From Kiritimatiellaeota bacterium B1221 (GTDB lineage: Bacteria > Verrucomicrobiota > Kiritimatiellia > SS1-B-03-39 > UBA6053): DNA of 64,000 bases. A program made the translations under genes and the position numbers. The notes beneath the pieces were generated by a model. The model was given only the letters and a program-made list of their open reading frames with translations. It made no database searches and was not told the DNA's origin. This document shows positions 27,053 through 35,437 of this stretch, piece after piece; positions within the stretch are counted from its first letter, which is position 1; the number at the start of each line of letters is the position of its first letter. Location: the NCBI GenBank assembly GCA_029269125.1, contig JARHXX010000022.1, forward strand, positions 1-64,000, in the 5' to 3' direction.

Positions 27053-28674
27053 GATGCACTCCCTTGTGTTTTCTTAAGATTCAACCAGGCCAGGATGCCC
27101 ACAATTACAAAGAGGATGGTGGCAATGGCACTGGCCAATCCGTAATCCGCACCTGAATTTTTGAAGGCGAGGTTAAACGTGTAGGTTACCAGAATATCGG
27201 TTTCGCCTGCGATGCCGCTTCCTCCCACCATTCGGGGTCTGCCCGCGGTAAGCAGGTAGATAAGGTTGAAGTTGTTAAAATTAAACGCAAAGCTGGCGAT
27301 GAGAACCGGGACCATGGGGGGCAACACCAGGGGCAGGGTGAGACGTCTAAAGTTTGCCCAGGGATTACTGCCGTCAATGGCACTGGCTTCGTAAATGTTT
27401 TTAGAGATCGATTGTAAATTTCCTGTGCAGATAATCATCATGTAGGGATAACCCAGCCAGAGATTGACAATCAGGATCATCAGGCGGGCCAGCCAGGGGT
27501 TGCTGTTCCATTCGGGGCTTATGTTGAAGAGGGCGCCCAAAAACTCATTTACCGCCCCGAACTCCTGATTAAACATTCCCTGAAAAGTGAGGATGGAAAG
27601 AAAGGCGGGGACGGCGTAGGGGAAAATAAGCAGGGTGCGATAGAATTTCCGACCTTTGAGACCCTCCCACTCCAGGAGCACTGCGAGAAACATCCCCAGG
27701 GCAAAGGTGGTGGCCATGGAGAGAAAGGCGAAGGTGAAGGTCCAAACAAAAATGCGGGCAAAGGGTTTTTTGATGCGTTCATCCGTCACAATGCGCGAGT
27801 AGTTTTCCGCACCTGTCCAGGTTCTGAATCCGACACCGACTTTTTCTCCCGCCTCGGTTTCGAAAAATCCGGTTTCGGGGTTGGGGCGAACGATGCGGCC
27901 ATCCTGGTTGTTTTCAAGCGAACCGTCGTCCTTGAGAGACCAAACGGGTTTTTGGGTTGAAAACTCGCGGAGGGAAGAGAGACCTACAATTTGTTCATCC
28001 GGGAGTTGCAGTTTGATATCCCGAAGAAGGATGTGTAATTTGCCACGGGTGATATCGCCAATGGCCAGTGGATCCCCTTCCGGCATGTCATTTTCAGAAT
28101 TTAAGACCAGCACTTTATTTTTTTCGAACGCGGGAAGGGTGAATACCGGAGAAATAAATGATTTCTCCTCCGGAGGTGCCGGGGCCGCTTCCGCGGTGGA
28201 TTCGGAATCCTCTTCGGCAGAGGCTTCTGCAGTCTGCCCGGCGGGTGCAGGGGGAGGGGGAGGATTCTTGGCTTTGAGGACGATTTGATAATCGCTTTCT
28301 TTTTCAGTTCTGAAAATTTGATAGGAAAAGGCTGTTGCTCCCTCCGGTTCATAGGTTTCAGAGCGCAGGATACCTTCGACTCTTTCCCGGGTGAGCAGGT
28401 TTTTAGCATCGTATTTATGAAAGCTGATCCAGAACGTGTAGACCAAGGGGAAAATCACAAAGATAAAGAATCCGAGCAGTCCGGGGAAGAGGTAGCGGTA
28501 GACGTATCCTTTGCTGTTGGCGTAGATAAATATACCGATAACCAGTAAGGCCAGCATGCCTATGGCCATGAGTAAATTACCGCTCATATACATCAGAAAA
28601 TTTACATAGAAAAGGGGAAGCAGCAGCAGGGCTGCCAACGACCATTTAAGACATTTTTTTAAGGGTGCATGCAT
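27049..28674 (-). CDS. malF: Maltose importer permease MalF
   Basis: The 541-residue permease resembles E. coli MalF throughout: three N-terminal helices, a large periplasmic P2 domain (about 83-305) and a C-terminal core with the coupling loop [20 protein letters not shown]. Segments such as [37 protein letters not shown] and [17 protein letters not shown] are near-identical in pattern to the enterobacterial protein. P2 carries an unusual Pro/Ala/Glu-rich insert at about 137-170 ([12 protein letters not shown]...EEDSEST), a likely flexible linker. P2 normally contacts MalE. A hairpin separates this gene from malE upstream. Confidence 0.96.
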   Translation of the reverse strand: MHAPLKKCLKWSLAALLLLPLFYVNFLMYMSGNLLMAIGMLALLVIGIFIYANSKGYVYRYLFPGLLGFFIFVIFPLVYTFWISFHKYDAKNLLTRERVEGILRSETYEPEGATAFSYQIFRTEKESDYQIVLKAKNPPPPPAPAGQTAEASAEEDSESTAEAAPAPPEEKSFISPVFTLPAFEKNKVLVLNSENDMPEGDPLAIGDITRGKLHILLRDIKLQLPDEQIVGLSSLREFSTQKPVWSLKDDGSLENNQDGRIVRPNPETGFFETEAGEKVGVGFRTWTGAENYSRIVTDERIKKPFARIFVWTFTFAFLSMATTFALGMFLAVLLEWEGLKGRKFYRTLLIFPYAVPAFLSILTFQGMFNQEFGAVNEFLGALFNISPEWNSNPWLARLMILIVNLWLGYPYMMIICTGNLQSISKNIYEASAIDGSNPWANFRRLTLPLVLPPMVPVLIASFAFNFNNFNLIYLLTAGRPRMVGGSGIAGETDILVTYTFNLAFKNSGADYGLASAIATILFVIVGILAWLNLKKTQGSAS

Positions 28675-28702
28675 GGGGGAATTCGGTCCGGGTGAAAAGA
28701 TC

Positions 28703-28728
28703 AGGCGTTCCGGTGACCCGGAACGCCT
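28703..28728 (-). promoter_or_regulatory. malE-malF intercistronic hairpin
   Basis: AGGCGTTCCGG (28703-28713) and CCGGAACGCCT (28718-28728) form a perfect 11-bp stem with loop TGAC, 12 bp past the malE stop and about 30 bp before the malF start. No T-tract follows on the minus strand, so it is better read as an mRNA-stabilising or partial-attenuation structure. E. coli also has stem-loop (REP) elements between malE and malF, which keep MalE in excess. Confidence 0.8.
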
Positions 28729-28739
28729 GCAGGTCAGGA

Positions 28740-29927
28740 TCAGTTATTCAGGATGGTGTCTTTGGCGTTTTCGAGCACGGCTTTGGGTTTGGCCTGCTGG
28801 TTGGTGGCATTTTCCAATGCGGCTTCCATTGAGGACCAAAAACGACCCATTTCGGGAACGTTGGGCATGGGCTCGCCATTGTCGACATTGACTTTGGTTT
28901 TGGCGATCAGCGGATTTCCCTTGGCCACCTGTTCATAGAAGGCTTTGTTGGAGGGAACGCCCAAAGGTACATCGTCATCCACCATTTTCAGGCCTTTCGG
29001 TTGCATGAGCCAATTTTCGATAAACTCGACGGCCAGATCTTCATTCGGGGTGCTGCGGTTAAGCAGGGCACCCAACACACCCACGAAAGGCTGACCGGGT
29101 TTGCCTCCGGAACCGGGAACGGGAGCGAGGTCAAATTTGATGCCGCTTTTTTGCAGGTTGCCCCAGGCCCAGGGACCGCTAATCATCATTGCCAATTCGC
29201 CACTGTTCATCTTGCTTTCCATGACACTGTAGGTGGCGCCTTTCGCCATGACACCCTGCTCGATCAGGCCCACGATTTCTTCCAATGCGTTTACGGCACC
29301 TTCGGTGGCCACTCCCACATCCCGGGTATCATAGCCCCCATCTGTTTTTTTGAACACATAGCCTCCGTTGGCGGCGAGGATCCCCCAGGTGAAATAGGTA
29401 TTGTTATAGTCCCAAAGAATGGTCATTGCCTCTGGATTCTTTTTCTTCACCTCGTCATTGACGGCGGCCATGTCTTTAATTTGGGAGGGCGGTTCACTAA
29501 TTAAATCGGTATTATAAATGAGGGAAACCGCTTCAAAGGCGACAGGGTAGCCCCATACTTTGCCTTTGTGAGTGAACGCTTCCCAGCCCAACTCGTAATT
29601 TTCAGCTTTCACTTTATTGCTGGGGGAGACGGGTTGAACCAAACCGGCGTCGGCCCATTCGCCCAAGCGGTCATGTGCCCACAAAAGGATATCCGGACCT
29701 TTTCCGGATTTGGCGGCCTGTTGGAATTTATCCGCCAGTCCTTCTGGTGCTTCGACCGTCACTTTAATACCCATTTCGGCTTCGAAAGCTTTGCCTAGTT
29801 CTGCAAGTCCGCGATAACCTTTATCACCGTTGACCCAGATTAAAAGTTCGTCCTGTTCCCAGGCGTACCCGACACCGGCTCCAATCAAGAGCAGGCCGGT
29901 TACCGTCAGCTGTAGTAGTTTTTTCAT
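28740..29927 (-). CDS. malE: Periplasmic maltose-binding protein MalE
   Basis: The 395-residue protein has a signal peptide (MKKLLQLTVTGLLLIGAGVG, YA) and a mature region beginning LLIWVNGDKGYRGLAELG, matching MalE's LVIWINGDKGYNGLAEVG. Other shared blocks are GPDILLWAHDRLGEWADAGL, AVSLIYNTDLI, YFTWGILAANGGYVF, ISGPWAWGN and KPLG-like PLGVPSNKAF. Binding-site aromatics and acidic residues around WAHDR and FEAVSL are retained. It delivers maltose/maltodextrins to MalFGK2. The gene is followed by the intercistronic hairpin. Confidence 0.96.
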   Translation of the reverse strand: MKKLLQLTVTGLLLIGAGVGYAWEQDELLIWVNGDKGYRGLAELGKAFEAEMGIKVTVEAPEGLADKFQQAAKSGKGPDILLWAHDRLGEWADAGLVQPVSPSNKVKAENYELGWEAFTHKGKVWGYPVAFEAVSLIYNTDLISEPPSQIKDMAAVNDEVKKKNPEAMTILWDYNNTYFTWGILAANGGYVFKKTDGGYDTRDVGVATEGAVNALEEIVGLIEQGVMAKGATYSVMESKMNSGELAMMISGPWAWGNLQKSGIKFDLAPVPGSGGKPGQPFVGVLGALLNRSTPNEDLAVEFIENWLMQPKGLKMVDDDVPLGVPSNKAFYEQVAKGNPLIAKTKVNVDNGEPMPNVPEMGRFWSSMEAALENATNQQAKPKAVLENAKDTILNN

Positions 29928-29967
29928 TTCAGTTCTCCTTAGAGGTTCTCTCTTAACTTTCGTAGGT

Positions 29968-30822
29968 TCAATCTGTTTTCGCAGGCGCTATAAATTCATT
30001 GAGGGAGGTGATTTCAACCCCGCGGGCTCTCGCCTCATTTGTCAGTTCAACCATTTTATCCAAATCCCCCTGTGCCAAAGCTGCACGGAGTTTCCCGCGA
30101 TACATCTCCCGGGTTTCTTCAGATGCGTTCACGATTGTTTTAACGGGGGCGGTATCTTTTTCCTGCAGGGCTCCGCCGGGCATGCGGTCATTCACCGCAG
30201 GTTTTGAAGCTGTGGTGTCGGATTGTAAATCTACAGAAACTTTAATTTTGCCGAAAGATCCGTGGGGAACTTTCCGTTTGCCGGAGATCACCGGCGGATT
30301 TGATTTTGCCATGGCCATTTGATTGGCCGGGTAATCAAACTCACTGAAACTCTGTGCGGGGGAGGGATCGGGAAGGATCAGCAAATGGAGGGTTTGCCTG
30401 GGGAAGAGGTGTATAGAAAGGGAGGCTTGTAAACGATCGGGTTTCAGCAGATACGCGTTTTTGCTTTCAAAGTCAGATGCTTTGAGGACGGTTAACAAAT
30501 CCCCTTCACCGTTATACATATATACGGCGGGAGGAACCACGCTGTCTGTGGCTTCACTCTCAATACGGATTTCTCCCCGGTCGGCAGAAAAAAGTGTAAG
30601 CAGGGCATAGGGGAGTTTTTTTCCGTTCCATTCCAGTAGGGCACTGTTTTGGTTGAGGCTGAGGGTATGTTTCCCCGAAAGGGAGGGCGGCCGGGTTTTG
30701 GCATCCGCCGGGATTTCAGGCAGTGACGGGACTTCCCCGCCGAGAGCGGCCGAAACCGCTCCCCACGCAAGAAGTCCCACGCAGAAACTGCGAGATGTTT
30801 TGTGGGTCAGGCTTACCACCAT
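29968..30822 (-). CDS. malM: Periplasmic MalM-like protein
   Basis: The 284-residue exported protein (signal peptide to about residue 29) matches E. coli MalM in layout. It has a central segment YMYNGEGDLLTVLKASDFES, then LHLLILPDPSPAQSF, a region AMAKSNPPVISGKRKVPHGS followed by GKIKVSVDL, and a C-terminal helical end EMYRGKLRAALAQGDLDKMV that aligns with MalM's AIKNAVAKGDVDKALKLL. MalM is a periplasmic protein of the maltose system with no settled function. It overlaps lamB by 10 bp, as lamB-malM are adjacent in enterobacteria. The N-terminal third is divergent. Confidence 0.82.
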   Translation of the reverse strand: MVVSLTHKTSRSFCVGLLAWGAVSAALGGEVPSLPEIPADAKTRPPSLSGKHTLSLNQNSALLEWNGKKLPYALLTLFSADRGEIRIESEATDSVVPPAVYMYNGEGDLLTVLKASDFESKNAYLLKPDRLQASLSIHLFPRQTLHLLILPDPSPAQSFSEFDYPANQMAMAKSNPPVISGKRKVPHGSFGKIKVSVDLQSDTTASKPAVNDRMPGGALQEKDTAPVKTIVNASEETREMYRGKLRAALAQGDLDKMVELTNEARARGVEITSLNEFIAPAKTD

Positions 30823-32111
30823 GCTTCAACCTGGGCTCCGAACATGGTTTCCTGATCCGTGCCATCGGCATTGCGCAGGTCCACTTCATCTCCCATATAA
30901 TGGCTGACATAAACACGGATGGCGGGGCGGGACCAGAAACTGGTGCCGGCGGCCCATTGCTGGGCGATGGTCACTTTGGAAAGATCCTGCCAATCGCCTC
31001 CTTCAGCTTTGTTGTTGGCGTACCCCAACTCGAAAACGGTGCTCATTACGGTGTCCCATTCCCAGGAGGGGCGCAAGACCACATTATAAAACTCATTTTC
31101 CCCGAGAAGAAAATCGTTGGTGCCTTCAATGGCTTCGGTCACATCCCGCTGGGCATACATGGCGCTCCAGCCCAGGTTCCAGCGACCGGATTCGATGACG
31201 CCCCAGTCGATCAGCCGCCAGCCGTCACCGTCGACCGCATCCATCACTTCACCGGCATGATTGGTGAACGCACCAATAGTGGCATATCCGCCATCGCCAT
31301 ATTGAAAAACGGTTTTGTTGAATCCTCCGCCGGGCAGACCGCCCTGGGTATGTTCCAAAGTCAGGAACCAACCCGTATTATCGGAATCACCCGTGGTGTT
31401 GGCTTTCTGTTCGTCTGAAAGGGAAGCCTGTCCATAAATACCAATCAGTTCCAAAGAGCCGTTTTCGGAAATTTTGATGTCCTGCCAGCGCAAATCAATT
31501 TTATTGATACGACGCCAGGTGTCTCCGTTGGCTCCGCCGGAATAGTCATCCTGCCAATTTTCGGCATTTTGAATCCAGGCCAGGTTCAGCTTTCCTTTGT
31601 CGCCTGAGAGTTGAACTTCTTCGAGGCCGACACCGTAGCCGGAGTTATTGACGTAATAGAAATCCATGATGTGGATATCTTTGCGTTGATGGAAACGTTT
31701 ACCGGCCCAGATGCCGTATCCGTCCAGAGCCGCGGCGGCATAGACTTCACGGAAAGATGCGCGCTGTCCGCCCCAAGGACCGTCGTCTCCGATACCCTGC
31801 CAGGAATTTCCCTGCAGGTCGGTATCTCCTTCAGTGGTGCCACCCGCGTACAGGGTTTGAATTCTGAAGGATTGACCCTCTTCTTCCCAAAGGGTGGTGC
31901 CCAGTCCTATTTCAATATAGGTGTCAGCCTCATCACCTAAACGACCGACCGTATGGCCGGATCCGCCATTCCCATATGTGGTTGCGGCCCCCCCCTCCGC
32001 ATTCTGGCCGACGCCTGCACGCATGTAGCCATTAAAATTGATTTCCTGCGCATAGAGCACGAGGCTGGATAACCCCGTTGCAACCACAGTGGTTATTGCT
32101 GTTTTTTTCAT
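30813..32111 (-). CDS. lamB: Maltoporin LamB
   Basis: The 432-residue outer-membrane porin has a signal peptide (MKKTAITTVVATGLSSLVLY, A) and the LamB opening INFNGYMRAGVGQNAEGGA (E. coli FHGYARSGIGW). Strand blocks IWAGKRFHQRKDIHIMDFYY and LAQQWAAGTSFWSRPAIRVY-like TIAQQWAAGTSFWSRPAIRV are diagnostic, as is the terminal MFGAQVEAWW. It forms a maltodextrin-selective trimeric channel with an aromatic 'greasy slide'. It is the first gene of the maltose operon, with AGGAGA 6 nt before the ATG and an inverted repeat 20 bp upstream. Confidence 0.96.
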   Translation of the reverse strand: MKKTAITTVVATGLSSLVLYAQEINFNGYMRAGVGQNAEGGAATTYGNGGSGHTVGRLGDEADTYIEIGLGTTLWEEEGQSFRIQTLYAGGTTEGDTDLQGNSWQGIGDDGPWGGQRASFREVYAAAALDGYGIWAGKRFHQRKDIHIMDFYYVNNSGYGVGLEEVQLSGDKGKLNLAWIQNAENWQDDYSGGANGDTWRRINKIDLRWQDIKISENGSLELIGIYGQASLSDEQKANTTGDSDNTGWFLTLEHTQGGLPGGGFNKTVFQYGDGGYATIGAFTNHAGEVMDAVDGDGWRLIDWGVIESGRWNLGWSAMYAQRDVTEAIEGTNDFLLGENEFYNVVLRPSWEWDTVMSTVFELGYANNKAEGGDWQDLSKVTIAQQWAAGTSFWSRPAIRVYVSHYMGDEVDLRNADGTDQETMFGAQVEAWW

Positions 32112-32130
32112 GTTGTCTCCTGTTAGGGTT

Positions 32131-32149
32131 TCACATTTGGGTAATGTGA
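32131..32149 (-). promoter_or_regulatory. Inverted repeat upstream of lamB
   Basis: TCACATT-TGGGT-AATGTGA is a perfect 7-bp inverted repeat with a 5-bp spacer, 19 bp upstream of the lamB ATG. It has the size of an operator for a dimeric regulator or a leader hairpin of the lamB mRNA. No clear -35/-10 pair could be placed next to it, and no regulator gene lies beside the operon. Confidence 0.5.
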
Positions 32150-32260
32150 TTTTGGGATAGTGCCGGGTGCCCTGTTGGGTTTCGCACTTCAGATTGTCTA
32201 CCTACATGGAGTTTGATGCAATATTTTTTTTAACGGAATCCTGCTGTTTTTATCCACGTG

Positions 32261-32863
32261 TTAAATTTTGGGGCCGCGCTGAACCGGAGAGAGCTCATGA
32301 AGAATGCCGTCGCTGAGTCTGTAAATCCAGCCGTGAACCGCAACCGCTTGTCCCTGTGCCCACGCATCTCGAAGGATCGTGGTTTCACAGACGTTTCGGA
32401 CCTGGGCCAGTACGTTTAATTCGCAAAGCCGATTAACCCTGGCCTCATTCTCCAAACCTTTTAACTCCTCTGCATGTTCGCGTTTGATATCGTGAATATG
32501 CCGAAGCCAGTTGTCGACGATGCCCGAGCGTATATTCTGATCGACCGCCGTAACTCCGCCGCAGCTGTAATGTCCGCAGACGATAATATGCCGGACCTGT
32601 AAAACATCGACGGCATACTGCAAAGCGGAGAGGCAGTTGAGGTCTCCGTGGGAAACAATGTTGGCCACGTTGCGGTGCACAAATATTTCCCCGGGGAGCA
32701 GGCCAATAATTTGGTTGGCAGGGACGCGGCTGTCACAACAACCAATCCACATAAATTCCGGATTTTGGGTTTTGGAAAGTCTGGTGAAAAATTCGGGTTT
32801 CGTTTCTAATTTCTCTTTGGCCCACTGTTTATTATTTTCGAGTAACTTGAGATAGGTTTCCAT
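32261..32863 (-). CDS. can: Beta-class carbonic anhydrase
   Basis: The 200-residue cytosolic enzyme interconverts CO2 and bicarbonate. Zinc ligands and active-site residues sit at the same numbers as E. coli Can: Cys42, Asp44 and Arg46 in GCCDSRVP, His98 and Cys101 in VCGHYSCGG. The ADENLYASPL-like region (FVHRNVANIVSHGDLNCLSA) is typical. It is monocistronic, divergent from the arsR operon and about 150 bp downstream of the lamB promoter side. Confidence 0.96.
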   Translation of the reverse strand: METYLKLLENNKQWAKEKLETKPEFFTRLSKTQNPEFMWIGCCDSRVPANQIIGLLPGEIFVHRNVANIVSHGDLNCLSALQYAVDVLQVRHIIVCGHYSCGGVTAVDQNIRSGIVDNWLRHIHDIKREHAEELKGLENEARVNRLCELNVLAQVRNVCETTILRDAWAQGQAVAVHGWIYRLSDGILHELSPVQRGPKI

Positions 32864-33005
32864 ATGGGAAAGTGCTACCTTCTTGAGAAAGTGAGGGCAA
32901 GGTTTGAATGTTTATACTGAACGCTGTTGCTTTGCGACCGGCATAAAATGAATTTCCCAAAAAGGAAAGGCCGGCTCCCCACCAAAAAATATTTCTGGCC
33001 GAATG

Positions 33006-33046
33006 TTGACTAGAGAGAACATTTGGTTATATTGCCAAGTAAGCAA
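33006..33046 (+). promoter_or_regulatory. arsR promoter with overlapping ArsR operator
   Basis: A sigma-70-type promoter is visible: TTGACT (33006-33011), a 16-bp spacer and TATATT (33028-33033). An inverted repeat TTGGTTA-N10-TAAGCAA (33023-33046) overlaps the -10 element. The same element, as a perfect repeat, occurs before the permease gene at 33402, so it is a strong candidate ArsR operator mediating autorepression. Confidence 0.75.
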
Positions 33047-33062
33047 ATAAAGGTGACGATCG

Positions 33063-33383
33063 ATGAACGCAGAAACCAAAATAATATATGAAGCCAAGGC
33101 CAAAGTTTTAAAAGCGCTGGCGCACCCGACCCGACTGTGGATGGCAGAGCAGTTGGTTGAGGGGGAGCGGTGTGTGTGTGAATTTGCGGATGCCATTGAT
33201 GCGGATTTCTCCACAATTTCAAAACATTTGTCTGTGCTTAAACAGGCGGGGATCGTTGTGGATGACAAAAGAGGGAAGCAGGTATTTTATCGATTGAAGG
33301 TTCCCTGTATCTTGAATTTTATGAGTTGTATTGAATCTGTAATCGAATCTCAAGTGAAGTCTCAGGCTGCGTTACTGAAATAA
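33063..33383 (+). CDS. arsR: ArsR/SmtB-family metalloid-responsive repressor
   Basis: The 106-residue winged-helix repressor has the alpha-3 metalloid site ERCVCEFADAI (Cys37, Cys39), like the classic ELCVCDL box, and a recognition helix FSTISKHLSVLKQAGIV. Two further cysteines at 82 and 89 (VPCILNFMSCIES) may complete a three-coordinate As(III) site. It should release its operators on binding As(III)/Sb(III) or a trivalent organoarsenical. It heads the arsenic cluster, its operator overlaps its own -10, and a T-rich stretch follows its stop. Confidence 0.92.
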   Translation: MNAETKIIYEAKAKVLKALAHPTRLWMAEQLVEGERCVCEFADAIDADFSTISKHLSVLKQAGIVVDDKRGKQVFYRLKVPCILNFMSCIESVIESQVKSQAALLK

Positions 33384-33401
33384 GTTTTTTTTAATTCACA
33401 T

Positions 33402-33425
33402 TTGGTTAAATGGTAAAATAACCAA
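33402..33425 (+). promoter_or_regulatory. Second ArsR operator, before the efflux operon
   Basis: TTGGTTA-N10-TAACCAA is a perfect 7-bp inverted repeat 12 bp upstream of the permease start. Its flanks (CATTTGGTTA left, AATAAAGG right) match the arsR operator region, so this looks like a duplicated promoter/operator. ArsR therefore probably controls both units separately. Confidence 0.72.
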
Positions 33426-33437
33426 TAAAGGGAAGCT

Positions 33438-34739
33438 ATGAACTGGAAAACGGAATGGAAGAAGTTGGTAATGATCGCCGGCGTGTTTTTGGCATTTTTT
33501 TATCTGCCGGTGGGATCCGCCCGCTTTGATAATGCCATAATGGAAGCGTTGTATTTGGCCAAGTGGTACGCGCAGGAACATGTGTTGTTATGTCTGATTC
33601 CCGCATTCTTTATCGCGGGTGCGATTGCGGTCTTTGTGAGTCAGGAATCGGTGATGAAGTACCTGGGGGCCAAAACCAATAAGTTTCTCGCCTACGGGGT
33701 GGCTTCGATTTCCGGAACCATTCTGGCGGTTTGCTCCTGCACAGTGCTTCCTTTATTTGCCGGGATATACCGGATGGGTGCAGGGCTGGGGCCGGCAACG
33801 GCATTTCTGTATTCCGGTCCGGCCATTAATGTGCTGGCGATCGTGATGACCGCCGGGGTGCTGGGACCGAAACTGGGGATTGCCCGGGCGGTGGGTGCGG
33901 TGATCTTTTCGGTGGTGATCGGGGTATTGATGCATTTGATTTTCATGAAAGAGGAAAAGCAAAAGGCCGCCTCACAGATGGTCATGCCCGAGGAGGAGGT
34001 CAAACGTCCGCTTTGGCAAAATGCACTTTATTTTGCTTCGATGGTGGGGATTCTGGTATTTGCCAACTGGGGGAAACCCTCCCAGTCCACCGGGGTGTGG
34101 GCGATGATTTATGCATCGAAATGGATGGTGACTTCCGCATTTTCGCTTGCCCTTGCGGCGATGCTGGTGCGTTGGTTTGCGTTGGCCTGGTGGAAGGTGT
34201 CCCTGACAGCTGTGGCGGTGCTGGCTTTGGCGCTGGCTTTTCCTGGACAGCCCATGGTGGCGTTTTCCGCAGGGGTGGTGGGACTCTCCGCCTTCACCAG
34301 TACCGATAAGGGGGAGACGGCTGAATGGTTTTCCTCTTCCTGGGGCTTTGCCAAACAGATCATGCCGCTGCTGCTGTTCGGGGTATTGATTGCGGGAGCA
34401 TTGTTGGGAAGGGTCGGACATGAAGGGTTGATACCTTCGGAATGGGTGTCCCGGGCGGTGGGAGGCAATTCGTTGTTCGCGAATTTCTTTGCCTCCTTTG
34501 CCGGTGCCTTCATGTATTTCGCAACCTTAACGGAAGTGCCCATTTTACTGGGCCTGATCGGTAACGGCATGGGGGAGGGGCCGGCCCTGGCCCTGTTGCT
34601 GGCCGGACCTGCTTTGAGTTTGCCGAATATGCTGGTGATCCGTGCGGTGCTCGGCACGAAAAAGACAGTCGTATTTGTCTCTCTGGTGATTGTGATGGCC
34701 ACCTTTAGTGGCATGATTTTTGGAACCTTTTTCGCATAA
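33438..34739 (+). CDS. DUF318 (ArsP/YraQ-like) efflux permease
   Basis: The 433-residue protein has about 10-12 membrane helices. The conserved block LAVCSCTVLPLFAGIYRMGA (Cys99, Cys101) and SGPAINVLAIVMTAGVLG are typical of DUF318/COG0701 permeases, which include ArsP exporters of trivalent organoarsenicals and SO_0444-type metal exporters. The vicinal-type Cys pair could bind the thiophilic ligand. It starts at ATG 33438 with a GGGAAG ribosome-binding site behind the ArsR operator and leads an operon with thioredoxin-like, arsF-like and arsG-like genes. An organoarsenical substrate is inferred from context. Confidence 0.85.
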   Translation: MNWKTEWKKLVMIAGVFLAFFYLPVGSARFDNAIMEALYLAKWYAQEHVLLCLIPAFFIAGAIAVFVSQESVMKYLGAKTNKFLAYGVASISGTILAVCSCTVLPLFAGIYRMGAGLGPATAFLYSGPAINVLAIVMTAGVLGPKLGIARAVGAVIFSVVIGVLMHLIFMKEEKQKAASQMVMPEEEVKRPLWQNALYFASMVGILVFANWGKPSQSTGVWAMIYASKWMVTSAFSLALAAMLVRWFALAWWKVSLTAVAVLALALAFPGQPMVAFSAGVVGLSAFTSTDKGETAEWFSSSWGFAKQIMPLLLFGVLIAGALLGRVGHEGLIPSEWVSRAVGGNSLFANFFASFAGAFMYFATLTEVPILLGLIGNGMGEGPALALLLAGPALSLPNMLVIRAVLGTKKTVVFVSLVIVMATFSGMIFGTFFA

Positions 34740-34759
34740 ACAACCCGAAGGAACATATC

Positions 34760-34993
34760 ATGAAAATTCAAATACTGGGCACGGGATGTCCTCGATGTAA
34801 AAAACTGGCGGAAGCGGTGGAAGTTGCCGCCAAAGATCTTCAATTGGATTTCGAATTAGAGAAGGTCACTGACATCAATGAGATCATGGCGATGGGGGTG
34901 ATGATGACACCCGCCCTGGCGGTTGATGGAGTGGTGAAAGGGATGGGGAAAGTTTTGTCTCCGGACGAAATTAAAAAGATATTAAAACCTTAA
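34760..34993 (+). CDS. arsE: Small thioredoxin-like protein, ArsE-type
   Basis: The 77-residue redox protein of the TM0996/MTH895 class has the motif GTGCPRCKK (Cys10, Cys13) and MMTPALAVDGVVKGMGKVLS, including the cis-Pro. It has no signal peptide and is cytosolic. In Shewanella the ArsE-ArsF-ArsG set confers resistance to trivalent roxarsone-type compounds, and the same trio occurs here with one extra gene between. The symbol rests on context. Confidence 0.78.
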   Translation: MKIQILGTGCPRCKKLAEAVEVAAKDLQLDFELEKVTDINEIMAMGVMMTPALAVDGVVKGMGKVLSPDEIKKILKP

Positions 34994-35008
34994 CCGGGAA
35001 TCTTCCAT

Positions 35009-35437
35009 ATGAGACAGCGAATGAATTATTCTGCGCTATGTGTATTGGGGGGATTTCTGGTTTGCGCATGCGGACGGAAAATGGAGTCCACAGCCACGGC
35101 GTCCGCGACGGATGCTGACCTGGAATTGCGACTGCCAAAGCTGGTTGATCTGGGGGCCGAAAAGTGCATTCCCTGCAAAAAGATGGCTCCCATCCTGGCG
35201 GAATTAACCTTGGAATACCAAGGCGTTTTTGAGGTGGAGTTTATTGATCTCTGGAAGCCTGAAAATGCAGAAATGGGGGAGTTGTATGCGGTCCGTTCAA
35301 TTCCGACTCAGATCTTCTTTGATGCGGAGGGCAGAGAGTTGTGGAGGCATGAAGGGTATCTTTCCAAAGAAGACCTCCTGAAAAAATGGCAGGAACTGGG
35401 TTTTGATTTTGCGCCCTCTCCACCTCAGGAAAGTTGA
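35009..35437 (+). CDS. Thioredoxin-fold lipoprotein
   Basis: The 142-residue protein has a lipoprotein signal (GGFLVCAC, lipidated Cys21), then a thioredoxin domain with active site GAEKCIPCKKMAP (Cys53, Cys56) and IPTQIFFDAEGRE with the cis-Pro. The start at 35009 is followed by an alternative ATG at 35021. It is anchored in the envelope and may hand electrons to the arsF-like protein, whose ATG directly follows its stop codon. This gene is additional to the published arsEFG order. Confidence 0.82.
   Translation: MRQRMNYSALCVLGGFLVCACGRKMESTATASATDADLELRLPKLVDLGAEKCIPCKKMAPILAELTLEYQGVFEVEFIDLWKPENAEMGELYAVRSIPTQIFFDAEGRELWRHEGYLSKEDLLKKWQELGFDFAPSPPQES

Noticed and set aside
32131..32149. 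CRP binding site before lamB
   Set aside because: CRP sites read TGTGA-N6-TCACA; here the half-sites have the opposite order, so a CRP reading is wrong.
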